This document shows, in pieces, positions 7,531-14,600 of a stretch of DNA of 14,631 bases (the first letter of the stretch is position 1; each line of letters begins with the position of its first letter). The position numbers and the translations under genes are program-made. Source of the stretch: CBCPNA01 sp965120415 (lineage in GTDB: Bacteria > Bacillota > Clostridia > Lachnospirales > CAG-274); contig CBCPNA010000025.1 of NCBI GenBank assembly GCA_965120415.1, positions 1-14,631 of the forward strand. The letters are read 5' to 3'. Under the pieces are notes generated by a model, which searched no databases, was not told the DNA's origin, and saw only the letters and a program-made list of their open reading frames with translations.

Positions 7531-9051
7531 ATGAATAAAAGTTTTTTTAATGAAAATGATTTTATAATTGGAATAGATATAGGTAATTTAACCTCGAGCA
7601 TATCTTATTTTAATTTTAATCAAAATATATTTGATATTGTAGATGCTAGTGGAGGGTATAGCAAGGCAAGTATACCAACGCTAGTTTCTTACAATACAGA
7701 AACAAAAGAATTTGTTTTTGGAGAGCATGCTATTTTAAATAAAAGTACAGGAAATGATTTTTTATTTGAAAATATATTTGAAAATTTACCGAAAAATACA
7801 GAATATAATATAAATGACGAAAAAATAACAGATATATATATTTTATCTAAATACATTTTATTTTTAATAGACAATATAAAAAGCATTAACCCTAATTTTA
7901 ATATAAAAGGCATTGTATTAGCTATATCATCTTATTTTAATGAAGATACTATAAAAAATATAAAAAAGACTTTTGAGCTTGCAGGGCTAAAAGATAAGCT
8001 TATAAAAATTGTCGATTATAGAGAGTGTATATTAAATATTTATTTTTATGAAAATAAAATACAAAATATAGAAAATAAAAAAATAATGCTTTTAGATTAT
8101 GCTAATAGGCAAGTTAGAGTATCTTTTTACAAAGTGTTAAAAAATAATTTAATAACTTGTGATAAAACATTTTTTAAAGAAGATATAGCTCAAAACAGAA
8201 TATACAATATAATCAAAACTCTTATAATAAAGAAGTTTAAAGAATTTACAAAAAAGGATACAATAACCCAAGAAGAGGCAAACCAGCTAGATATTTTTAC
8301 GTATCAGCAATTTGATTTTATCTTTCAAAAAGGCAATATGTCTGATGTAAAGCTTTATTACAACTTCCATTATCCACCCTTTCAAGCTACTATACATAAA
8401 GAAGAAATAGCAGAAATAACAAGCTTTTTTAAAAAAGAAATAGACTTGTTTTTTAACAATATTTTTAAAGAAATAGATTTTGACGAAAAAGATTATGAAA
8501 ATATTATTTTAACAGGTGGTACAATAGAACTTGAATTTATAAGCAATATTTTAAAACAAAAGTTTTTGCTTTCTAAAAGTTTTAAAGGCAGGGCAAAAAG
8601 GCTTGTATCAGATGGTGCTTGCCTTATAGCTTGCCAACATATGAATATATTAAAAGAAAGTGATATAAAAATCGAAGATTTGAATTTGGTTAAAAACGAT
8701 ATAGGGATATTTATCGATGACTTTGGTAAAGAAACGTTTTTGCCTTTTATAACAAAAAATAGCTTTATTTGGGATAAGCCTAAAAAGCAAGTCTTTAATC
8801 TAGCAAATTTAAGCTATAACAAAAAGCTTGACTTTTGTATATATAAAAAAGAAAATGAAAAGTATACCATTATAAAAGAAATAAGCATAGACTTTCCTTT
8901 TTTTGATAGAGATATAAAAACAATTAGGCTTTCTTTAGAAATAAAGTTTAATAAAATAAATGAAATTATTTTAAAAATCGAAGATTTTGGCTTTGGAGAA
9001 ATATTTCCTAAAACAGATTTTGAAAAAGAAATTTTTATTAATATAAACTAA
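7531..9051 (+). CDS. Degenerate Hsp70-fold protein, DUF5716-like
   Basis: This 506-residue protein starts at ATG 7531, preceded by AGGTGA (7520-7525) that overlaps the previous gene's TAG. A GTG at 7522 is in frame but lies within that SD and has none of its own. Phosphate-1 is altered to GIDIGNLTSS (14-23, GNLTS in place of GTTNS). The phosphate-2 region reads LLDYANRQVRVSFYK (from 187), so the D is kept but the GGGT loop is gone. The adenosine motif TGGT (328-331) survives. The C-terminus contains IEDFGFGEIFP, which I recall as the hallmark ending of DUF5716 proteins. The actin/Hsp70 fold is probably retained with weak or no ATP hydrolysis, making it a pseudo-ATPase. A regulatory or structural subunit bound to the active Hsp70s or to the GrpE-like protein is inference. 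The composition is more Ile/Asn/Lys-rich than the three active Hsp70 genes. Confidence 0.78.
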   Translation: MNKSFFNENDFIIGIDIGNLTSSISYFNFNQNIFDIVDASGGYSKASIPTLVSYNTETKEFVFGEHAILNKSTGNDFLFENIFENLPKNTEYNINDEKITDIYILSKYILFLIDNIKSINPNFNIKGIVLAISSYFNEDTIKNIKKTFELAGLKDKLIKIVDYRECILNIYFYENKIQNIENKKIMLLDYANRQVRVSFYKVLKNNLITCDKTFFKEDIAQNRIYNIIKTLIIKKFKEFTKKDTITQEEANQLDIFTYQQFDFIFQKGNMSDVKLYYNFHYPPFQATIHKEEIAEITSFFKKEIDLFFNNIFKEIDFDEKDYENIILTGGTIELEFISNILKQKFLLSKSFKGRAKRLVSDGACLIACQHMNILKESDIKIEDLNLVKNDIGIFIDDFGKETFLPFITKNSFIWDKPKKQVFNLANLSYNKKLDFCIYKKENEKYTIIKEISIDFPFFDRDIKTIRLSLEIKFNKINEIILKIEDFGFGEIFPKTDFEKEIFININ

Positions 9052-9068
9052 CGAAAAGAGGTGTTATT

Positions 9069-10703
9069 TTGCATTGGACTGAATATAAAAAACAAATAGA
9101 AGAAAACGGTAAGCTTTTAGAAGATTATTACATATTAGGTATAGATTTAGGCACCACTAATTCTATCATTAGCTATTGGGACTATATAAATAATAAGCCA
9201 GAACCTATAGATATAAGCAACGGTTTTGGCAAAATACCTATGCCTTCTGTTGTACAATATAGAAAAGAAGAAGACGAAGAAGGCGAATGGGTAATAGGCG
9301 AAGAGGCTTTTAGATCTATGAAAATATATCCAGAAACAACGATACGTTCTATCAAAAGAAAGATGGGTACAAATGAAACAATATTAATAGACGGTAAACA
9401 ATATTTACCTGAAGAGATTTCAGCCAAAATATTAAAAGAGCTTATAGAGCATTGCAAAAGCTTAAACCCAAAAGCAGAAATAGCCGGGCTTGTTGTTTCT
9501 GTACCTTACGATTTTGACGATGCTGCTAAAAAGGCAACTATGAAAGCATGTGAAATAGCAGGGCTAGAAGAAAAGCTTATTTGCCTTATAGAAGAGCCAA
9601 AAGCAGCGGCACTAGCTTACAATTTTAGGCACCAGCTTAACCTTAATGAAAAGATTATGGTATTTGATTTTGGTGGGGGTACGCTGGATATAACTTTATT
9701 TAATGTTATAGAAAAGGACGAACAGCATATAAAGCTCCAGGTTATAAGTGAAGGGGGCAAAGCCTTTCATGGAGGGGATAATGTCGATGAATTTATTTTG
9801 GAAAAATGCTATGACTTTATTAAGCAAAAAGTAAATCAAAATAAAGAAGATTTAACTCCAGAAAATTTAGTCGAGCTTATTTGCCGTTCAAGAGAGGCAA
9901 AAGAAAGGCTATCAGGGGTAAAATCTTTTAGGATGCCTTTTACCTTTTGTATACCTCCTTTTGTAGAACAAATAACAAGAGAAGATTTAGAAGAGCTAAT
10001 AAGCTCTTTCATAGAAGAAACAAGAAAGCTTGTTTTAAAAGCATTAAGAGAAGCTTATAAAGGAGCTTTAACAGCAGAAGATATAGACCGTGTTTTGCTA
10101 GAGGGGGGTTCTTCTCAAATGCCATGGGTTAAAGATATGCTTATCGCTATATTTAATAATGAAAGCAAAATATATACATCAGAAAGACCAGCACTTGATA
10201 TATCTTTAGGGGCTACCTATTACGCTGCTATGAAGATGGGGCTTTTATCTTCTCAAGAAATAGAAAGCGAAAAAATTTCTATCGAATTTGAAGTTACTGT
10301 ACCTCATGATATAGGGCTAGAAATAGAAAACAACGGCATAAAATCTTTTTTTACTATGATAAGAAGGGGTACTCCTTATGCACTTGCTAAAAAAGAGCAA
10401 ATATTTACCTTAACAGGTAAAGAAAAAGAAGATATGACAAGCTTTAATCTAAAAATAATGGAAAGAATTAATAAAGAAGATACGATAGAAAAATGCAAGC
10501 TAATAGGCGAGGTGCTTATAAAAGGCTTGCCGGAGCGTCCAAGCGGCAAAACAAGACTTAATATAACCCTTAATGTAGAAGAAGAGGGCGGTCTTGTTAA
10601 AGGAGTTGTTGAAGATTTAGGCTATGGAGAAGAATTTAAAGCATCGGGCTATACAGAAGCTTTTGATCCTAGCAGATTTAATAAAACGATTTTGGAGGGA
10701 TAA
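9069..10703 (+). CDS. Hsp70 family protein B (lidless), TTG start
   Basis: This is an Hsp70-type ATPase of 544 residues. Initiation at TTG 9069 is supported by AAGAGGTG (9056-9063) 5 nt upstream, and no in-frame ATG occurs before the phosphate-1 motif. The N-terminus carries about 20 extra residues (HWTEYKKQIEENGKLLEDYY) before GIDLGTTNS (24-32). Other motifs are SIKRKMG, EEPKAAALAY, DFGGGTLD (200-207) and EGGSS (345-349), where E replaces the usual V of VGGSS. The C-terminal ~150 residues form a beta-type substrate domain with GLPERPSGKTRLNITLNV and VEDLGYGEEF. This resembles the end of the neighbouring DUF5716-like protein more than that of DnaK. There is no lid and no DVLLL linker. It ends 3 nt before the next gene, and its last codons contain that gene's SD, so the two are very likely translationally coupled. 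Confidence 0.92.
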   Translation: MHWTEYKKQIEENGKLLEDYYILGIDLGTTNSIISYWDYINNKPEPIDISNGFGKIPMPSVVQYRKEEDEEGEWVIGEEAFRSMKIYPETTIRSIKRKMGTNETILIDGKQYLPEEISAKILKELIEHCKSLNPKAEIAGLVVSVPYDFDDAAKKATMKACEIAGLEEKLICLIEEPKAAALAYNFRHQLNLNEKIMVFDFGGGTLDITLFNVIEKDEQHIKLQVISEGGKAFHGGDNVDEFILEKCYDFIKQKVNQNKEDLTPENLVELICRSREAKERLSGVKSFRMPFTFCIPPFVEQITREDLEELISSFIEETRKLVLKALREAYKGALTAEDIDRVLLEGGSSQMPWVKDMLIAIFNNESKIYTSERPALDISLGATYYAAMKMGLLSSQEIESEKISIEFEVTVPHDIGLEIENNGIKSFFTMIRRGTPYALAKKEQIFTLTGKEKEDMTSFNLKIMERINKEDTIEKCKLIGEVLIKGLPERPSGKTRLNITLNVEEEGGLVKGVVEDLGYGEEFKASGYTEAFDPSRFNKTILEG

Positions 10704-10706
10704 AAT

Positions 10707-12797
10707 ATGGCTTATTTAGGAATAGATTTAGGTACAACAAATTCGGTCGCTACAATATATAAAGATAAAGAAAATGAAATAGAAGTTGTTAAAATAGACG
10801 GCACAGAAGAAGTCTTGCCATCTGTTGTAAACTTTCCTTCAGAAGAAGGGGGCGATATTATAGTTGGCTTTGAAGCTAAAGAGGCATCTATAATATATCC
10901 AGAAACAACAGTTATTTCTGTTAAAAGAATAATAGGTACAGATGAAAAAATACCAATAAACAATAGCTTTAAAACTCCAGAAGAAGTAAGCGCTGAAATT
11001 TTAAAAAAATTAAAAAAAGCAGCCGAAGAACAATCAGGTGAAGTTTTTGAAGAAGTTGTTATAACCCATCCAGCGTATTTTAACGATAGGCAAATATACA
11101 AAACAAAAGAGGCAGGTTTGTTAGCAGGCTTTAAAAATGTATTTTTGCTTTCAGAACCTCTTGCAGCGGCTATAGAATATGGATATAAGCAAGGTTATGC
11201 CCAAACCCTTTTAGTATATGATTTTGGGGGTGGTACATTTGATGCTTGCGTTTTAAAAGTTAGCATAGATGAAAACGGCGAAGAAGTCTTTCAGGAGCTT
11301 TCAGACGTTGGGGACATGAATTTAGGTGGCGACGATTTTGATCTTGAGCTTATAAAATTTATGAAAGAAAAGTTTAAAGAAGATACAGGGCATGATATAG
11401 ATTTATTAGAACAAGCAGAAAGAAAAAGGATATTACAAAAATTAAAACAAGAAGCAGAACAAGCTAAAAAGAAACTTTCTAACACAAATAAAACGACTAT
11501 AAAAATACAGCCTTTAGCTATTATAGATGGAGTACCTAAAAACTTAACTGTAGATATAACAAGAGAAGAATTTGAGGCTATTATAAGAAAGTATGTTGAA
11601 CGAAGCAGAGAAATTTTAGAAGAGGCTTTAAAAAGAGCATCCAAACTTCCAGATGAAATATCTAAAGTTATATTAGTTGGGGGTTCTACATTAATACCTA
11701 TGGTTAAAAGGATGGTTGCCGGCTTTGTTAAAGAGCCTTATAGAGCAACAGACCCAGCCAAAAGCATAGCTATGGGGGCGGCTATTTATAATTATCTTAT
11801 ACATTTACCTAATAAAAATATTAAAGTTGGGCAAATAACAAGGCAATTTTTTGGCACAGAGGCTATTATAAATATAGATAGAATGGAAAGAGGCTTAATA
11901 CCTATTATACCAATGGGGAGCCCTATACCTAGCAGTTTTTCAGACGCTAACTTTTCTACAATAAATGGTTCTGATACAATAGAGGTAGATGTGTATCAAT
12001 GGGAACAAAATAATGAAAAAGATAAAAAATATATAGGGACTGCTGTTTTAGACGGCTTAAGAGGTAAATCACAAATAGAAATAACTTACGCTATAGATGA
12101 AAATAACCTTTTTGAAGTATATTTAAAAGATATGTCTACAGGTAAAGTTATGCGAACAGAATTTGATAGATCAAAATTTAAAGAAGCACCTAAAAAAGAA
12201 CAAATACAAATAAAAGGTAACGGTAATGTAAATGTTACATTTTTGATAGATACAACAGGTAGTATGGATAGCTATATAAATGGAGTTAAAGATAGGGCTA
12301 TAGAGTTTTCTAATATATTGCGTTCAAAAGGGGCAAAATTTAAATTAGGTCTTATAGGTTTTGGCGATTTGAACGAGAAAGAAAAGCCAAGCGTTTATAA
12401 CTTTACAGAAGATGTAGAAAAGTTTAAACGTCAAGTAAAAAATATTCCACGTACATACGGGGGCGATATACCAGAATCTTCTTTAGATTCTTTAGAAACA
12501 GGGGTAGAATTATTAAAAAATTCTGATTTAGATGAAGACGAACAGAGCATATTTATTTTAATAACAGACGCACCACCACATATACCAACAAATAGCGGTA
12601 AAAGCGTTGATCAAATTTGCCAGATGCTAAGCGACGCAAATGTTACAACATATGTTGTTGCAAGAAGAGATAAAGAAAGCCTAGAATCTTACGACAAGCT
12701 TACTATACCTAACGGAAAATATTATGATTTAAACGACAAATTTTACGATATACTAGACAACATAGCAAAAAGTATTACAGAGCTTATTAGATTATAA
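10707..12797 (+). CDS. Hsp70 family protein C fused to a C-terminal von Willebrand A domain
   Basis: This 696-residue fusion has its SD GGAGGGA at 10694-10700, 6 nt before the ATG. Residues about 1-365 are a complete Hsp70 nucleotide-binding domain: GIDLGTTNS near residue 5, SVKRIIG, SEPLAAAIEYG, DFGGGTFD (172-179), LGGDDFD and VGGS (324-327). Residues about 370-500 form a beta domain in the SBD position, with GTAVLDGLRGKSQIEITYAI resembling the SBD-beta core. From about 508 a vWA domain follows. It has MIDAS motif DTTGS (D515, T517, S519), GGDIPES (585-591) and TDAPPH (620-625), a combination recalled from VwkA-like vWA domains. Divalent-metal-dependent ligand binding by the vWA is expected. 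ATP-driven control of that binding is inference. The usual Hsp70 helical lid is replaced by the vWA domain. It may be the client-selecting member of the set. Confidence 0.93.
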   Translation: MAYLGIDLGTTNSVATIYKDKENEIEVVKIDGTEEVLPSVVNFPSEEGGDIIVGFEAKEASIIYPETTVISVKRIIGTDEKIPINNSFKTPEEVSAEILKKLKKAAEEQSGEVFEEVVITHPAYFNDRQIYKTKEAGLLAGFKNVFLLSEPLAAAIEYGYKQGYAQTLLVYDFGGGTFDACVLKVSIDENGEEVFQELSDVGDMNLGGDDFDLELIKFMKEKFKEDTGHDIDLLEQAERKRILQKLKQEAEQAKKKLSNTNKTTIKIQPLAIIDGVPKNLTVDITREEFEAIIRKYVERSREILEEALKRASKLPDEISKVILVGGSTLIPMVKRMVAGFVKEPYRATDPAKSIAMGAAIYNYLIHLPNKNIKVGQITRQFFGTEAIINIDRMERGLIPIIPMGSPIPSSFSDANFSTINGSDTIEVDVYQWEQNNEKDKKYIGTAVLDGLRGKSQIEITYAIDENNLFEVYLKDMSTGKVMRTEFDRSKFKEAPKKEQIQIKGNGNVNVTFLIDTTGSMDSYINGVKDRAIEFSNILRSKGAKFKLGLIGFGDLNEKEKPSVYNFTEDVEKFKRQVKNIPRTYGGDIPESSLDSLETGVELLKNSDLDEDEQSIFILITDAPPHIPTNSGKSVDQICQMLSDANVTTYVVARRDKESLESYDKLTIPNGKYYDLNDKFYDILDNIAKSITELIRL

Positions 12798-12801
12798 TAA
12801 G

Positions 12802-12856
12802 AAAGGAGAAATTATAAAAAGTGTAAATAGTCATTTTTTATAAATTTTAATATCCT
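12802..12856 (+). promoter_or_regulatory. Possible split ribosome-binding site: SD, long hairpin, start codon
   Basis: A strong SD AAAGGAG (12802-12808) follows the Hsp70-vWA stop, but no start codon lies at normal distance. The only nearby GTG (12821) is followed at once by TAA. Between it and the next start (ATG 12857), 12809-12823 pairs with 12832-12847. The stem has 15 base pairs, including one G-U (12821-12834), with a bulged A at 12844 and an 8-nt loop. If this stem forms, the SD and the ATG are separated by only 9 nt (12848-12856). Split sites of this kind are known, for example in phage T4 gene 25. The stem is mostly A-U, so its stability is moderate. Confidence 0.5.
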
Positions 12857-14014
12857 ATGAAGGCTATTTTTAAAAAAAGTTTAGTAGAATGTAAAAAAAT
12901 AAATCCATATAAATTTAAAGGAATATATATATACTCTATAGAAGAGGCAATATACATTTTTTACAATAACTGGAAAGAATTTGATAACAAGATTTTTGAA
13001 GAAGACTTTATAGTATGGGTAAAAAATGAGCTTGCTGACATTAATTTAGCCCAAAAATTAAAAGAAATTAAAAATAATGAAAGTTTTTATCAAAAAGGAA
13101 TAGAGTTTTTAACAATAAATAATTTTTATACAACAAAAGAGCTAGAAGGTATTTCTTTAGAGCTATTTAATTGGGAAAAAAAGGGACAAAGCGAACGCCT
13201 AAAAATTTTGGGCGATAGATTTTTTAAAGAAAATTTGTTTGAAAAATCTATAAATTTTTATTACAAAGCTTTAGATTTTGAACCAACAAATCCTATTTTG
13301 CATAACAACATAGGTATATGCTACATAAGGATAAGAAAATATACAAAAGCTTTACAATACCTAACAAAAGCTTTTGAGCTTGATAGCAAAAATAAAGATA
13401 TAATAACAAATTTGCTAGAAGTTTGTGTTTTGATTAAAGACGATAATTTGTTTTCAAAGTATGCTAAATCTTTAAAAGAAAAGTATATTTACCACTATTA
13501 TTTAGCAGAACTTGAATTAAACAAAAAAGATTTTAAAAATGCCCTTGAAAACTATGCAAAATCATATTTATTAAATAAAGATAAAAATGTATTATTTAAA
13601 ATTTGTGATTTAAATTTAAAAAGAGAAAATTATACAAAAGCTTTAAATAGCATAGCATTTTTAGAAGAAGATAGAGAGATACTTATCAAAAAAAGTGAAA
13701 TATATGAGGTTATGCAAAATTTTTCTAAAGCTATATATTTTTTAGAAAAGCTTGATTTTTCAAAAAAAGAAAATACAATATTTTTGCTTAAATTATCAAA
13801 ACTTTATAGAAAAAATTTAGATACTCTAAAGGCTTATGAAATAATAACCAAAATTAAACATTTAGAACAAGCTGACATACTTTTTGAAGAAGCTATTATT
13901 AAAAAAATACAAGGTGATTTTGTAGCTTATCAAAAAATTATACAAAAAATAATAAAAAAATCAGTTGCGGATTATTTAAAAATTTTTATGCTGGAAAAAG
14001 ATAAAAAAGATTAG
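12857..14014 (+). CDS. TPR protein with a conserved-looking N-terminal domain
   Basis: This 385-residue protein is the last gene of the unit. Residues 1-90 form a distinct N-terminal domain with KINPYKFKGIYIYSIEEAIY and FIVWVKNEL. I recall a similar 'PY...G..IYSIEELCYYLY' segment in TPR proteins of related Clostridia. TPR units follow: one at about 115-148 (LGDRFFKENLFEKSINFYYKA), one at about 149-182 (NNIGICYIRIRKYTKALQYL), and more degenerate repeats to the end. There are no transmembrane segments, no signal peptide and no HPD J-domain motif. ATG 12857 is the first start that includes the N-terminal domain, but it has no adjacent SD (see the split site upstream). TPR proteins commonly act as Hsp70 co-chaperones or scaffolds. 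That role is inferred here from operon position, which is 59 nt after the Hsp70-vWA gene. Confidence 0.85.
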   Translation: MKAIFKKSLVECKKINPYKFKGIYIYSIEEAIYIFYNNWKEFDNKIFEEDFIVWVKNELADINLAQKLKEIKNNESFYQKGIEFLTINNFYTTKELEGISLELFNWEKKGQSERLKILGDRFFKENLFEKSINFYYKALDFEPTNPILHNNIGICYIRIRKYTKALQYLTKAFELDSKNKDIITNLLEVCVLIKDDNLFSKYAKSLKEKYIYHYYLAELELNKKDFKNALENYAKSYLLNKDKNVLFKICDLNLKRENYTKALNSIAFLEEDREILIKKSEIYEVMQNFSKAIYFLEKLDFSKKENTIFLLKLSKLYRKNLDTLKAYEIITKIKHLEQADILFEEAIIKKIQGDFVAYQKIIQKIIKKSVADYLKIFMLEKDKKD

Positions 14015-14140
14015 TGTAGATTGAATATGCAAAATTAAAAATATAGGATAAATCAATTTGAAGAGGTTGTTGCAAATGTAATATAGGAATACTCCTTGCC
14101 TTTTTTGTAAAAATATTTTGCTTTATATTTTGTAATTATT
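14015..14140. other. AT-rich 3' untranslated stretch without a gene
   Basis: Between the TPR gene stop and the terminator lie about 126 nt with no ORF of credible size on either strand. A 4-bp AGGA/TCCT hairpin near 14085-14095 is followed by a T-rich run (around 14099-14107). It could act as a weak extra terminator, but it is too short to call. Nothing else recognisable was seen. Confidence 0.5.
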
Positions 14141-14169
14141 AAAAAGAGTAGTTTTAGGCTACTCTTTTT
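14141..14169 (+). terminator. Terminator of the chaperone operon
   Basis: AAAAAGAGTAG at 14141-14151 pairs perfectly with CTACTCTTTTT at 14159-14169 around the 7-nt loop TTTTAGG. The 11-bp stem ends in a T run. The A/T symmetry would let it act in both directions. It lies 127 nt after the last gene of the unit, and no comparable perfect stem-loop was seen within the unit itself. Confidence 0.88.
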
Positions 14170-14383
14170 GTTATGCTTATTGCTTTTATTACAAATTTGT
14201 CATAAATATATTTATAATAAAAAAATAGTATAAAAATATTAAAATTATATTTGCAAGATAAATTAATATTAAATGAATGTTATAAGTTATCAAATTATGT
14301 TATATACCAAAACAATAAAAATTAAAAAAATGTTAATTATTATCATAAAATAAAATAATTAATTAATCAAAAGGAGTTATAAT
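14170..14383. other. Very AT-rich intergenic region upstream of the HsdR-like stump
   Basis: No coding region was found. A weak extended -10 candidate, TGTTATATA at 14298-14306, lacks a good -35. A TATAAT at 14213-14218 also has no -35 at 16-18 nt. Either could drive the small gene at 14384, but neither is convincing. The compositional shift and position after the operon terminator mark a boundary between the chaperone unit and another locus. Confidence 0.4.
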
Positions 14384-14566
14384 ATGAAAAATGAGAGCCA
14401 AATAGAAAAAAATTTTATTAAAAAACTTAAAGATTTAAAATATACTTATCGAGAAGATATTAAGGATATAAATGCTCTTGAAGAAAATTTTAGAGAGAAT
14501 TTTCAATCATTACATAATTGGATAGGTTATACTAAATTATACAACAAAATGTGGGAGATGATATAA
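14384..14566 (+). pseudogene. Short ORF resembling the N-terminal stump of type I restriction HsdR
   Basis: This is a 60-residue ORF with an excellent SD AAAAGGAG (14369-14376), 7 nt before the ATG. Residues about 5-42 (E..FIKKLKDLKYTYREDI, then ALEENFRENFQSL) match the N-terminal pattern I recall for HsdR subunits: 'E..LI..L..LGY.Y..DI.D...LE.NFR.KFE.LN'. After FQSLH the resemblance stops and the frame closes at residue 60, whereas HsdR is normally about 1000 residues. It therefore looks like a truncated remnant joined to unrelated sequence, or a deletion product. The alternative is a small intact protein sharing only this motif. The next start codon is only 34 nt downstream, so it may be co-transcribed with what follows. 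The call rests on motif memory and is moderate. Confidence 0.5.
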
Positions 14567-14600
14567 TATAATAAGATATTGAAAGGTAAGGTAGAATAAA

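Noticed and set aside
12821..12826. GTG-TAA minimal ORF downstream of the strong SD
   Set aside because: A one-codon frame with 12-nt spacing is not a credible gene. It is kept only as part of the split-RBS observation.
12809..12848. Hairpin after the Hsp70-vWA gene read as a terminator
   Set aside because: The stem is almost all A-U, the loop is large, and the T-rich part lies within the stem rather than after a GC-rich core. It fits an RBS-bridging structure better than a terminator.
14015..14140. Possible small RNA or extra terminator after the TPR gene
   Set aside because: Only very short complementary segments and loosely similar AT-rich strings were found, with no promoter or stable fold.
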